64,000 bases of DNA. Source: CAVYPR01 sp963770505. Its GTDB lineage: Bacteria; Actinomycetota; Acidimicrobiia; Acidimicrobiales; RAAP-2. Where the stretch lies: assembly GCA_963770505.1 (NCBI GenBank), contig CAVYPR010000001.1:1240001-1304000 (forward strand), in the 5' to 3' direction. Below are positions 25,635 to 35,836 of the stretch, one piece after another (position 1 is the first letter of the stretch; every line of letters starts with the position of its first letter). The position numbers were made by a program, and so were the translations under genes. The notes under the pieces are model-generated. The model did not search any database. It saw nothing but the letters and a program-made list of their open reading frames with translations, and was not told the DNA's origin.

Positions 25635-27854
25635 TCACCCCCCGGTGGCGCCGGTGGCGCCGGTGGAGGGCCCGGGGGGGGCGCTGCCGGCCGCCGGGAT
25701 GGTGGTCGGGGCGGCTGTGGAGGCAGGGTGGGCGGCCGTGGGGGTGGCAACCGCTGTGGCCACCGGGTTGGCGTAGAGGTAGTTGAAGACGCTGGCCACG
25801 GCGGGGGCCGCGGCGTTGGCGCCGTAGCCGCCCTGCCCCACCACCACCGCCACCACGTACTGGTGTGTGGTGTTGGTGGGGCCGAACCCGACGAACCAGG
25901 AGTTGGGCTCCTTGGCTGTGTTGGCTGTGAGGTCCGCGGTGCCGGTCTTGCCGGCGATGGGGAAGCTGGCCAGTGGGAACTTGGCGTCGGCCTTGAAGGT
26001 GCCGTACGCCGTGCCCTTCGGTGTGTTCACCACGCCCTTGAACCCCTCGAGGATCGATGTGTAGTCGGTGATGTTCACGTGGCCGGTGACCTTGGGGGCG
26101 AAGGTCTTGAGGACCTTGCCGTCGGGGTCCACCACCTCGGCCGCCACTTCGGGCTGGTAGCGCGTGCCGTGGTCGGCGAAGGTGGCGTAGGCCTGCGCCT
26201 CCTCGATCGGGGTGACCACGGTGGCGCCCTGGCCGAAGGCCATCTCGATGTTTGTGCCGACGCTCCATGTGCCGTTGGGATATGTCTTGGGGTACTGCTC
26301 GTGCTCGTGCTTGGTCTGGGCCGGGGTGGCCACCGAGCCCTGGACCTCGTCGGGCAGGTCGATCCCGGTGAGCTCGCCGAAGCCGTAGGCGTTGGCCGTG
26401 TCCTGGATCGGGGTCTGGCCCACCTTGTCCCCTGTGGTGAGCCAGGCCGACCAGAACCGGTAGCCCATGTCGTAGAAGAAGTAGTCGTCCGAGCGCACCA
26501 GGGCCGAGGTCACGTTGACCTCGCCGGCGTCGGCCGCTGTGGCGTCGTGGAAGGTGCAGCCCTCGGTGCAGTTGGGCACGTTGAAGATGCCGGTGTCGTC
26601 CACGTACGTTGTCGGGCCGATGATGCCCGAGTTGAGGGCGGCCGTGGCCGTGGCCAGCTTGAAGGTGGAGCCCGGGGTGTAGACGCCCTGGATGGCGTTG
26701 TCGTTGAGCGGGCAGGCGTCCGACAGCGGCGGCGTGCAGGTGGCCGAGAGCTTCTGGTAGTCGGCCGTCGAGATCCCCCCGATCCATGTTGTGAGGGAGT
26801 AGGTGGGCGACGAGGCCAGGGCCAGCACCGCCCCGGTCTCGGCGTCGAGGACCACCAGCGCACCGTCTGTGGCCTTGGGCGTGCGCCCCGCTGTGACCCG
26901 CTGGCGGTCGGCCGCCATGTCGGCTGTGAGCGCCTGCTGGGCGTACTGCTGAAGGCCGAGTGTGAGATTGAGCACCACGGTGTCGCCCTGGGTGGCCCGG
27001 GTCGTGGACGCCGTGCCCACCACGTTGCCCTGCGCGTTCACCTCGAGATCCTGGGTGCCGGGGGTCCCCCGCAGGTACTGCTCGTACTCCTCTTCGACCC
27101 CGGTCTTGCCGATCTGGCTCTCCTGGGAGTACCCCTGGCCGGCGTGGGCCTTCAGCTCTGTGCCGGTGATCGACCCCACATAGCCCAGCACGTAGGCCCC
27201 CGTCGACCCGCCCTGGGGGTACTGGCGCTCGGTCACCTGCTCCACCGAGACCCCGGGGTACTCGTCGGGGTGGTTCTCGAGGTACTGCACCGTGGCCGTG
27301 GGGGCTGTGCGCAGGATTGGCACCGGCTCGTACGGGCTGTACTGCACGTCTGTGATGGCCGCCTGGACCTGCGCCGGGGATTGTGTCACCAGCGCCGCCA
27401 CCTGGCCGATGACCGCGGGGTGCTGGGCCGCCTCCACCCTCGAGAGCACGATCTCGTTCTCCGCCCGGTTCCCGGCGAGCACCGTGGCCTTGCGGTCGAC
27501 GATCAGGCCCCGGGGGGCCGGCAGGGCCACGGAGCGGATCTGGTTGGCGTTCACCGCCCGGGTGTATGTCTTGGTGTGGATGACCTGGAGGCTCCACAGC
27601 CGAAGCACCAGGACGGCGAAGAGGACCAGCACCACCAGCCCCACGATGCGCAGCCGCAGGAGCGGGCGGGACGGGGTCTCCTCGGGCGAGGCCACCAGCG
27701 CGGCCACGTTCACCCCCCGGCGGGGACGGATCCTCGGGCCCCGCAGGCGGGCCTGGCGGCGGAGGGCCTCGAAACGCGCCGCGGTGCGCGAGCTGGGCGG
27801 GGCCGTGTAGTGGCGGTCCCCGCGGATGGGATGGCGGAGGGTGTGTCGCCTCAC
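25635..27854 (-). CDS. mrdA: Penicillin-binding protein 2 (class B transpeptidase, elongasome)
   Basis: Cross-links peptidoglycan during lateral growth. Residues 1-70 are cytoplasmic and basic, residue 70-90 is the single membrane helix (LRIVGLVVLVLFAVLVL), then the PBP dimerisation region. The transpeptidase domain has STFK (TPGSTFKLA near 410), SDD (ALVRSDDYFF near 465) and KTG (IAGKTGTAD near 650). A Pro/Thr/Ala-rich tail follows the catalytic domain. The GTG start overlaps the mreD stop as GTGA. About 25 Thr codons are ACA, far above neighbouring cytoplasmic genes. No rodA gene follows, unlike the common mreBCD-mrdA-rodA order. Confidence 0.95.
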   Translation of the reverse strand: MRRHTLRHPIRGDRHYTAPPSSRTAARFEALRRQARLRGPRIRPRRGVNVAALVASPEETPSRPLLRLRIVGLVVLVLFAVLVLRLWSLQVIHTKTYTRAVNANQIRSVALPAPRGLIVDRKATVLAGNRAENEIVLSRVEAAQHPAVIGQVAALVTQSPAQVQAAITDVQYSPYEPVPILRTAPTATVQYLENHPDEYPGVSVEQVTERQYPQGGSTGAYVLGYVGSITGTELKAHAGQGYSQESQIGKTGVEEEYEQYLRGTPGTQDLEVNAQGNVVGTASTTRATQGDTVVLNLTLGLQQYAQQALTADMAADRQRVTAGRTPKATDGALVVLDAETGAVLALASSPTYSLTTWIGGISTADYQKLSATCTPPLSDACPLNDNAIQGVYTPGSTFKLATATAALNSGIIGPTTYVDDTGIFNVPNCTEGCTFHDATAADAGEVNVTSALVRSDDYFFYDMGYRFWSAWLTTGDKVGQTPIQDTANAYGFGELTGIDLPDEVQGSVATPAQTKHEHEQYPKTYPNGTWSVGTNIEMAFGQGATVVTPIEEAQAYATFADHGTRYQPEVAAEVVDPDGKVLKTFAPKVTGHVNITDYTSILEGFKGVVNTPKGTAYGTFKADAKFPLASFPIAGKTGTADLTANTAKEPNSWFVGFGPTNTTHQYVVAVVVGQGGYGANAAAPAVASVFNYLYANPVATAVATPTAAHPASTAAPTTIPAAGSAPPGPSTGATGATGG

Positions 27855-28381
27855 CGCCGGGCCCCGGTGGCCGGGGCCCGGCTGCCGTCGACCTGGGTCT
27901 CGGCCAGAACCCAGCCGAAGAGCCGGACCGCCGGTGCGGCCAGGACGGCGTTGACGACCCCCACCACGGCCACCACGGCCAGCAGGTCCGCCTTGAAGAA
28001 CTGTTCCTCGCCCAGCACCGCCCCGAGCACGGCGTACAGCATGACGCCCGCGGCGCTCGCCGCCAGCGCGGCCAGCGCCGAGAGCCACCACTCGTCCCGG
28101 GTGGTCGAGCCCGCGGCGTAGCCCACGGCGTACCCGACCAGGCAGCCCACCAGGGCCGACAGGCCGAAGGGGGTGGGCAGCAGCAGGTCGGCGGCCATCC
28201 CCGAGATGAACCCGACGATCGCCCCGTCGGCCGGGCCGCCCACCACCCCGGCGGCGATCGGCAGCAGGAGCATGAGGTCGGGGTGGGCCCCGGCCACCGC
28301 CACGTCGAGGCCCAAGGTGAACTGGACCACCACGGTCACCGCCACCACCGCCACCACCCGGCCGAGCGTGCGCAGGGTCAC
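27851..28381 (-). CDS. mreD: Rod shape-determining protein MreD
   Basis: A 176-residue integral membrane protein with about five to six hydrophobic segments, among them VVAVVAVTVVVQFTLGL, LMLLLPIAAGVVGG and LLAVVAVVGVVNAVLAAPAVRL. The pattern and its place between mreC and mrdA identify it. The GTG at 28381 overlaps the mreC stop as GTGA and is preferred to an in-frame start 15 bases upstream, because the same overlap recurs through this cluster. Confidence 0.9.
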   Translation of the reverse strand: MTLRTLGRVVAVVAVTVVVQFTLGLDVAVAGAHPDLMLLLPIAAGVVGGPADGAIVGFISGMAADLLLPTPFGLSALVGCLVGYAVGYAAGSTTRDEWWLSALAALAASAAGVMLYAVLGAVLGEEQFFKADLLAVVAVVGVVNAVLAAPAVRLFGWVLAETQVDGSRAPATGARR

Positions 28382-29247
28382 GGCGAGGGGCTCCACTGGA
28401 CCACCAGCACGTAGGCCAGTGTCGAGAGGTCGGCCAGGGGCCGCATGCGCACGCTCTTCTCGGCGGCGCCCGGGAGCGTGCGGGCCGAGGTCACCTGGGC
28501 CACCGGGATCCCCTTGGGGAAGGCCGCCCCGGCCAGGCCGTTGGTGTACATCTCCTCGCCCACGTGCACCGGGGTGTCCGGCGAGATGTACTCCCCCGAC
28601 AGCAGCTTCCCCTCCCCCTGGCCGGCGGCCACCGCGTACTGGGGCGGGCTGCCGAATGTGACACCCACCTCGGACTGGCCGGCGGTGATGAGCAGGACTG
28701 TGGCGGTGTCGTGGCTGGCCTGGACGACCTTGCCCACCAACCCGCCCCCGCCGATCACGGGGTCTGTCACCGCCACCCCCTGGTCGCGCCCCTTGTCGAT
28801 GGTGATGGTGACTGTGAAGTCCGAGGGGCTCTTGGCGATGGTCTGGGCGGGGACCGTCGACAGCGAGGCCACTGTGGGCAACTGGGCCTCGTGCAGCAGC
28901 TGCTGGAGCTGGCGCTGCTGGCGGCTCTGGAAGGGGGCCTCGGCCGCCTGCTGGCGCAGCGCGCCGATCTCGGCCCGCAGCTTCTGGTTCTCCTGCTGGA
29001 GCGACCCGTAGTTGACGGCGCCGGCGAACAGGTCGCCCACCGGCCGCAGCACGGCGTCGACCCCGGAGCGCACCGGCGAGAAGGCGTCTGTGGCCAACGA
29101 CTTGACCCCCGAGGTGAGGCCGTGGGTCCGGCCACTCTCGTCCAGGCTGATCACCGTGATCGAGACCAGCACCAGCACCAGCAGGATGGTCAGGGTCCGC
29201 CTGGACCGCCGTGCCGCCCGCCGGGGGGACCGGCGACGCTTGGCCAC
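28378..29247 (-). CDS. mreC: Rod shape-determining protein MreC
   Basis: A 289-residue bitopic protein: basic N-terminus (RRRSPRRAARRSRR), membrane helix LTILLVLVLVSITVISL, a coiled coil (about 75-115, LQQENQKLRAEIGALRQQ), and the periplasmic-side beta domain with SDFTVTITIDKGRDQGV and VIGGGGLVGKV. It organises the elongasome with MreD and PBP2. Seven of roughly 24 Thr codons are ACA. It follows mreB by 19 bases. Confidence 0.94.
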   Translation of the reverse strand: MAKRRRSPRRAARRSRRTLTILLVLVLVSITVISLDESGRTHGLTSGVKSLATDAFSPVRSGVDAVLRPVGDLFAGAVNYGSLQQENQKLRAEIGALRQQAAEAPFQSRQQRQLQQLLHEAQLPTVASLSTVPAQTIAKSPSDFTVTITIDKGRDQGVAVTDPVIGGGGLVGKVVQASHDTATVLLITAGQSEVGVTFGSPPQYAVAAGQGEGKLLSGEYISPDTPVHVGEEMYTNGLAGAAFPKGIPVAQVTSARTLPGAAEKSVRMRPLADLSTLAYVLVVQWSPSP

Positions 29248-29266
29248 CGAGACCTCCCTTGCCCGG

Positions 29267-30298
29267 TCAGCGTGAGCTGGAGGTGATGAGCACCCGCTTC
29301 AGGGCCTCGAACTCCTCGAGGCACTGGCCGCTGCCGATGGCCACGCAGTTCAGCGGGTCGCGGGCGACCACGATGGGCATCCCGGTCTCGTGCTGGAGCC
29401 GGTTGTCCAGGCCGTGGAGGAGGGCACCCCCGCCGGTGAGGACGATCCCCTGCTCCATGATGTCGGCGGCCAGCTCGGGCGGGGTGCGGTCCAAGGTGAC
29501 CTTCACGGCGTCGATGATGGCCGACACCGGCTCGTCGATGGCGTGGCGGATCTCCTCGGTCGACACCACCACCGTCTTGGGCAGCCCGGTCACCAGGTCG
29601 CGGCCGCGGATCTCGGCGTGGAGCTCCTCTTCGAGGGGGAAGGCCGAGCCCAGGGCGATCTTGATCTCCTCCGCGGTGCGCTCCCCGAGGGCCAGGCTGA
29701 ACTCCTTCTTCACGAAGGAGACGATGGCCTCGTCGAGCTCGTCACCGCCGATGCGGACCGACTGGCTGGTGACGATGCCGCCCAGCGAGATCACGGCCAC
29801 CTCGGTGGTCCCGCCGCCGATGTCGACGACCATGTTGCCGGTCGGCTCGTGCACCGGGAGGCCGGCGCCGATGGCCGCCGCCATGGGCTCCTCGATGATG
29901 TAGGCCTTGCGGGCGCCGGCGTACTCGGCCGCCTCCATCACCGCCCGCTGCTCCACCCCGGTGATCCCCGAGGGGACGCAGATGACCATGCGCGGCTTGG
30001 CGAACCGGCGCTGGTGGACCCGGTGGATGAAGTAGCGCAGCATCTTCTCGCAGATCTCGAAGTCGGCGATGACCCCGTCCTTGAGCGGCCGGATGGCCTG
30101 GATGTTGCTGGGCGTGCGCCCGATCATCCGCTTGGCCTCCGCCCCCACCGCCAGCGGGCGGCCGTCCTTCACGTCGACCGCCACCACCGACGGCTCGTTC
30201 AGCACGATCCCGCGCCCTCGCACGTAGACGAGGGTGTTGGCCGTGCCCAGGTCTACCGCCATGTCGCGGCCCAGCAGATTCAAACGGTTGTCGGCCAT
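29267..30298 (-). CDS. mreB: Rod shape-determining protein MreB (actin homologue)
   Basis: Cytoskeletal ATPase that guides lateral wall synthesis. The 343-residue sequence has phosphate 1 motif DMAVDLGTANTLVYV, VICVPSGITGVEQRAV, phosphate 2 motif VVDIGGGTTEVAV and the adenosine motif GIVLTGGGALLHGLD. The start is the ATG at 30298. A clear promoter lies about 85 bases upstream. Presence of the complete mreBCD set predicts rod-shaped cells. I find no ACA Thr codon in this gene. Confidence 0.97.
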   Translation of the reverse strand: MADNRLNLLGRDMAVDLGTANTLVYVRGRGIVLNEPSVVAVDVKDGRPLAVGAEAKRMIGRTPSNIQAIRPLKDGVIADFEICEKMLRYFIHRVHQRRFAKPRMVICVPSGITGVEQRAVMEAAEYAGARKAYIIEEPMAAAIGAGLPVHEPTGNMVVDIGGGTTEVAVISLGGIVTSQSVRIGGDELDEAIVSFVKKEFSLALGERTAEEIKIALGSAFPLEEELHAEIRGRDLVTGLPKTVVVSTEEIRHAIDEPVSAIIDAVKVTLDRTPPELAADIMEQGIVLTGGGALLHGLDNRLQHETGMPIVVARDPLNCVAIGSGQCLEEFEALKRVLITSSSR

Positions 30299-30378
30299 GC
30301 AGGTGCGGTTCCTCTCGCAAGATGAGGGGGCGTCAGCGGGCCGTACACGCGCCCGCAGGGCTCCCACTGCCTGGACTC

Positions 30379-30407
30379 ATGCTATGTGACCAGGGGGTTC
30401 CACACAA
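30379..30407 (-). promoter_or_regulatory. Promoter of the mreBCD-mrdA cluster
   Basis: Reading on the minus strand, TTGTGT (30407-30402) and TAGCAT (30384-30379) are separated by 17 bases, close to the housekeeping consensus. This leaves a leader of about 75 bases before the mreB ATG. Confidence 0.6.
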
Positions 30408-30419
30408 CTCACCCGGGCG

Positions 30420-30834
30420 TCAGCCCAGGTCAGGAAAGAAGATGCCGATCTCCCGCACCGCCGAGTCCACCGAGTCCGAGCCGTGCACCAGGTTCTCGGT
30501 CATCTCGATGGCCAGGTCGCCGCGGATGGTCCCCGGCGCCGCCTCCTTGGGGTCGGTCGAGCCCATCAGGGTGCGCACCACGGCGAAGGTCCGCTCGTCG
30601 GGGCCCTCGACCACGGCCACCAGCGAGCGGGGACCGGGTGATGAAGGCCACCAGGTCGCCGTAGAAGGGCTTCCCCTCGTGCTCGGCGTAGTGCCGTCCC
30701 GCCGTCTCGGCCGAGATCGTCCGCAGGTCGGCGGCCACCAGTCGGAGACCCTTGCGCTCGAGGCGGCCGAGGATCTCGCCGGCGAGGCCCCGCTCGACGC
30801 CGTCGGGCTTCACGATGACCAAGGTGCGGTTCAC
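30420..30834 (-). CDS. ndk: Nucleoside diphosphate kinase, interrupted by a one-base insertion
   Basis: Transfers the gamma-phosphate between nucleoside triphosphates and diphosphates. The N-terminal part reads MNRTLVIVKPDGVERGLAGE and runs to HEGKPFYGDLVAFIT. The rest lies in another frame: SLVAVVEGPDERTF, GTIRGDLA and NLVHGSDS with the phosphorylated His. Deleting one G of the plus-strand run at 30636-30638 restores FIT-GPRSLVAVVEG with family-correct spacing and gives 137 residues, the normal length. As given, the product would be truncated in the active-site region. A sequencing error is the simplest explanation. Confidence 0.92.
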
Positions 30835-30870
30835 GAGCGCAGGACCCTAGCAGGGTGGCGCCGGCTGCGG

Positions 30871-32220
30871 TCAGCCCCGCGCCGCCGCCTCGAGCAGGAG
30901 GGCGCGGGCGTCGGCCACCACGTAGAGCGAGCCGGTCACCAGCAGCAGGCCGTCGTCGGTCACCAGGCGACGGCCCTCCTCCACGGCCTCGGCCACCGAG
31001 TCGGCCACCGTCACCGACGCCCCGAGCGAACGGGCCGCCTCGGCCACCACCTCCGCCGGCATCGCCCGGGGCGACGCCGGGGCGCAGGCCACTACGGTGC
31101 CGACGCCGGCGGCGAGGAGCGGGGCCAGCATGGCCGAGGGGTCCCGGCCGCCCAGCATCCCCACCACGGCCACGGCGCCGCCCCCCGGGCCGCCGGCCGC
31201 CGGCGAGAAGCCCTCGGCGATGGCCCGGCCCAGCGCCTCGGTGCCGGCCACGTTGTGGGCCCCGTCGACCAGGCACAGGGGACGCCGCCCCACCACCTCC
31301 ATGCGCCCGGGCACCGTGACGGCCGCCAGCCCGTCGGCCACCACCTCTTCGTCGAGCGGCCGGCCGAAGAAGGCCTCGACGGCGGCCACGGCGCACGCCG
31401 CGTTGAGCCCCTGGTGGGGGCCGTGCAGCGGCAGCAGCAGCTCGTGGTAGGCGGCGCCCGGGGTCCGCAGGTCGACCAGGCGCCCGCCCACGGCCAGCAG
31501 GTTGGCCGTGCAGTCGAACTCCTCGCCCCGGACCCAGAACTCCCCCGCCCCCGCGGCCTCGGCCACCTCGCGCACGATCGAGACCAGCCCGGGGTCGGTC
31601 TCGCCGAGGACCACGGTGCCGGCGGCCTTGATGATCCCCGCCTTGTCCCGGGCGATCCCCTCGAGCGTCGGCCCGAGGACCTCGGTGTGGTCGAAGCTCA
31701 CGTTGGTGAGGACCGACACCACTCCGTCGACGACGTTGGTGCAGTCCCAGGTCCCGCCCAGGCCGACCTCGACCACCGCGACGTCGACCGCCTCGTCGGC
31801 GAACCAGCGAAGGGCGGCGGCGGTCAGCAGCTCGAAGCGGGTGGGCCGCTCGGACAAGAGCGGCTCGAGGGCGGCCAGTGACGAAAGCAGCTCGGTGAGC
31901 GCGGCGTCGTCGATGGGCCGGCCGTCCCGGGCCAGCCGCTCGTTCACCCGGGACAGGTTGGGACTGGTGTAGGTGCCCACGCCCAGTCCCATGGCCGACA
32001 GCAGCGAGGTGACCATGGCCGCGGTGGAGCCCTTGCCGTTGGTCCCGGTCAGGTGGACCGACGGGTAGGCCCGCTCCGGGTCGTCCATGAGGGCCACCAG
32101 CTCGCGCATGCGCTCGAGCGTCGGCAGCGAGCGCCGGCTGAGGGTGGTCGACTCGTAGTCGGTGTGGTCGTCGAGCCAGGCCAGTGCCTCCCCGACGCCT
32201 GCGAAGCCGGCGGTGGCCAC
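30871..32220 (-). CDS. folC: Dihydrofolate synthase / folylpolyglutamate synthase
   Basis: Adds glutamate to dihydropteroate and folates. The 449-residue protein has the Mur-ligase-type P-loop HLTGTNGKGSTAAM near residue 50, TYTSPNLSRVNERLARDG near 80, VEVGLGGTWDCTNVV near 150 and NVSFDHTEVLGPTLEGIARDKAGIIK near 175 (family-specific). The C-terminal domain has LVDGAHNVAGTEAL near 325. The GTG start is 8 bases after the clpX stop; there is no clear Shine-Dalgarno site. The valS gene that often neighbours folC is absent. Confidence 0.94.
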   Translation of the reverse strand: MATAGFAGVGEALAWLDDHTDYESTTLSRRSLPTLERMRELVALMDDPERAYPSVHLTGTNGKGSTAAMVTSLLSAMGLGVGTYTSPNLSRVNERLARDGRPIDDAALTELLSSLAALEPLLSERPTRFELLTAAALRWFADEAVDVAVVEVGLGGTWDCTNVVDGVVSVLTNVSFDHTEVLGPTLEGIARDKAGIIKAAGTVVLGETDPGLVSIVREVAEAAGAGEFWVRGEEFDCTANLLAVGGRLVDLRTPGAAYHELLLPLHGPHQGLNAACAVAAVEAFFGRPLDEEVVADGLAAVTVPGRMEVVGRRPLCLVDGAHNVAGTEALGRAIAEGFSPAAGGPGGGAVAVVGMLGGRDPSAMLAPLLAAGVGTVVACAPASPRAMPAEVVAEAARSLGASVTVADSVAEAVEEGRRLVTDDGLLLVTGSLYVVADARALLLEAAARG

Positions 32221-32228
32221 CGGCTGGG

Positions 32229-33510
<1,282 letters not shown>

Positions 33511-33531
33511 CGGCTCGCCCCTCCGCTGGTC

Positions 33532-34179
33532 CTACGCGGCGCCGACCGCTTCGAGCGGCGCCACGTCTCGGGTGGAGATGACCTCGTCGATCACGCCGTA
33601 GGCCACTGCCTCCTCGGCCGTCATGACGAAGTCGCGGTCGGTGTCCTTGGCGATCTTCTCGTGCGGTTGCCCGGTGTCGTCGGAGAGCATCCCGGTGAGC
33701 AGATCGCGCATGCGCAGGATCTCCCTGGCCTGCAGCTCGATGTCGCTGGCCTGGCCCTCCACGCCGCCGAACGGCTGGTGCAGCAGGATGCGGGCGTGGG
33801 GCAGGGCGAAGCGCTTCTGCCGCGCCCCCGCGGCCAAGAGGACCGCCGCCGCCGAGGCCGCCTGGCCGAAGCAGAAGGTCGACACGTCGGCCTTGATGAA
33901 CTTCATCGTGTCGTAGATGGCGAACAGCGCCGTGATGTCGCCGCCGGGCGAGTTGATGTAGAGGTGGATGTCCTTGTCGGGCTCCTCGGACTCCAAGAAC
34001 AGGAGCTGGGCGCAGACCAGGTTGGCCACCGTGTCGTCGATCGGCGTGCCCAGGAAGATGATCCGTTCCTTCAGCAGGCGTGAGTACAGGTCGTAGGCGC
34101 GCTCACCGCGGTTGGAGGACTCGACGACGGTCGGCACCAGATAGCCGCTGGCTCTGAATCGGTCATCTCGCATGCTCAT
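33532..34179 (-). CDS. clpP: ClpP protease proteolytic subunit
   Basis: A 215-residue serine peptidase with the catalytic Ser in GQAASAAAVLLAAG near residue 112, His in ILLHQPFGG near 137 and the later Asp in KDTDRDFVM near 187. The ATG overlaps the tig stop as ATGA. Actinobacteria usually carry two clpP copies in tandem; only one is seen here, so a second may lie elsewhere. It is directly upstream of clpX (21 bases). Confidence 0.95.
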   Translation of the reverse strand: MSMRDDRFRASGYLVPTVVESSNRGERAYDLYSRLLKERIIFLGTPIDDTVANLVCAQLLFLESEEPDKDIHLYINSPGGDITALFAIYDTMKFIKADVSTFCFGQAASAAAVLLAAGARQKRFALPHARILLHQPFGGVEGQASDIELQAREILRMRDLLTGMLSDDTGQPHEKIAKDTDRDFVMTAEEAVAYGVIDEVISTRDVAPLEAVGAA

Positions 34180-35606
34180 TGCTTGGCACCCTCGGTCTTT
34201 CGTGCTGTCGATTCCTCGTCCGCTTCCCCGCCTGCCGTCGCGTCACCGGCGGCACTCCCGTCACCCTCTGCGCCGTCCTCTTGGAGGAGCGCGTCGGTCA
34301 GGGCGACCATCTCGTCGTGGGAGACCTCGTTGCCCTCCTCGTCGACCATCGCCACATGGTCCAGCAACCACGTGAGTGCCTTGGACTTGCGTTGCTCCGA
34401 GCGTACCGCGCCGCTCCTGCCGGCGTGGTCAAGCTGGCGCCGGAGCTCGGCCGGGTCGGTGCCCATGCGCTCGGCCATCGCGTCGAGCTCGGCGTCCATC
34501 TCGGCGTCGTCGACCTCGAGGGCCTCGGCGTCGGCCAGGGCCCGCAGGGCGAGATCGGCCTTGACAGACCGGAAGGCCTCGCCCCTGACCTGGGCCACCA
34601 GGTCGTCGCCGGTGCGCCCGCTGGCCGCCAGGAACTCCTCGATGCCGATCTTCTGCTCGGCCAGGCGGTGGCTGAGGTCGTGGACCCGCTGGCGGACCTC
34701 CTCGTCGACCAGGACCTCGGGCACCTCGTCGTCGTCGACCAGCTCGACCAGGGCGTCCAGGGCGGCCTCGCGCTGGGAGAGCCGGGCCTGCAGGGCCTTC
34801 ACCCGCCCGATCCGGGCCCGCAGGTCGTCGCGGAGCTCGACGACCGTGGAGAACTCCGAGCTTTCCGCGGCCCACTCGTCGGTGAGGGCCGGCAGCTTCT
34901 TCTCCTTCACGTCCTTGACCAGCACCCGGAAGGCCACCTCGCCGGCGTCGCCGGCCGGCGCGCTGAACGAGAGCACGTCGCCCACCTTGGCCCCGCGCAG
35001 CTGGTCGTCGAGGGCCTCCACCACCCGGCCGCTGCCCACCTCGTAGAGGTAGTCCGACACGTTGACGGCCTCGGAGCCGTCGGCCCCGGTGCCCACGAGG
35101 TCGATGGTGACGTGGTCACGGTCGATCGCCGGGCGTCCCACCTCGACCAGCTCGGCATCGGTCTCGCGCAGCCGGTCGACCTGCTCGTCGACCTCGCCCT
35201 CGCTCACCGCGGGCGAGGGGACGGTGATCTGCAGCCCGGCGTAGCCGATGATGGCGACGGTGGGCCGGACCTGGACCAGTGCGTCGAAGGCGAGGGGCCC
35301 GTGCTCCTCGCCCGAGGTGATGTCGATCTCCGGCGGGGCGATCGGGTCCACCTCGGCATCGGCCACCGCCTTCGCGTAGAAGTCGGGGAGCGCCTCGCGC
35401 AGCGCCTCGGCCCGGAGGGCCACGGCCCCGCCCATGCGGGCCTCGAGCACCTGGCGGGGCACCTTGCCCGGTCGGAAGCCCGGGATCCGCACCTGGCGGG
35501 AGAGGGTCCGCACGGTCTCGTCGAGCACCCGGTCGACTTCGGGCTCGTCGACCTCCACCGAGAGGCGGATGGTGTTGCCTTCCACTGGTTCGGCCGTGGC
35601 TCGCAT
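34176..35606 (-). CDS. tig: Trigger factor
   Basis: Ribosome-bound chaperone, 476 residues. The ribosome-binding loop is visible in IPGFRPGKVPRQVLE near residue 45. The middle region is the PPIase-like FKBP domain (VGTGADGSEAVNVSDYLYEVGSG), and the C-terminal helical arms extend to about 430. The last 45 residues are acidic, Gly/Ala/Glu-rich. I chose the ATG at 35606; a TTG nine bases upstream is also in frame. Order tig-clpP-clpX is conserved in bacteria. Confidence 0.95.
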   Translation of the reverse strand: MRATAEPVEGNTIRLSVEVDEPEVDRVLDETVRTLSRQVRIPGFRPGKVPRQVLEARMGGAVALRAEALREALPDFYAKAVADAEVDPIAPPEIDITSGEEHGPLAFDALVQVRPTVAIIGYAGLQITVPSPAVSEGEVDEQVDRLRETDAELVEVGRPAIDRDHVTIDLVGTGADGSEAVNVSDYLYEVGSGRVVEALDDQLRGAKVGDVLSFSAPAGDAGEVAFRVLVKDVKEKKLPALTDEWAAESSEFSTVVELRDDLRARIGRVKALQARLSQREAALDALVELVDDDEVPEVLVDEEVRQRVHDLSHRLAEQKIGIEEFLAASGRTGDDLVAQVRGEAFRSVKADLALRALADAEALEVDDAEMDAELDAMAERMGTDPAELRRQLDHAGRSGAVRSEQRKSKALTWLLDHVAMVDEEGNEVSHDEMVALTDALLQEDGAEGDGSAAGDATAGGEADEESTARKTEGAKQ

Positions 35607-35694
35607 ACGGAGCAATCACTCTACCGGTCCCCACGCGCCGGCCCGAACGGCGCGCCGCAAGCCCGCGCCGGACCGTGTCGACCTGGCCCGACGG

Positions 35695-35733
35695 CCGTCC
35701 GACGCGGCGCCGGCCGGGCGCCGCGTCGGACGG
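35695..35733. repeat. Perfect 17-bp inverted repeat between divergent tig and GGDEF/EAL genes
   Basis: Arms at 35695-35711 and 35717-35733 are fully complementary (starting CCGTCCGACGCGG) around a 5-base loop. Both neighbouring genes read away from it, so it is not an ordinary terminator. A regulatory hairpin in a leader RNA or a protein-binding site is possible. Confidence 0.7.
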
Positions 35734-35836
35734 CGGCACGGGGCGGGCGGCCGATCCTGACCCTCACCCATCGCGAAACCCTCGGGCGGTACCATCGGTC
35801 GGAAGCGCCCGCGCCGAGCCATCTGGAGGTCGTTGC

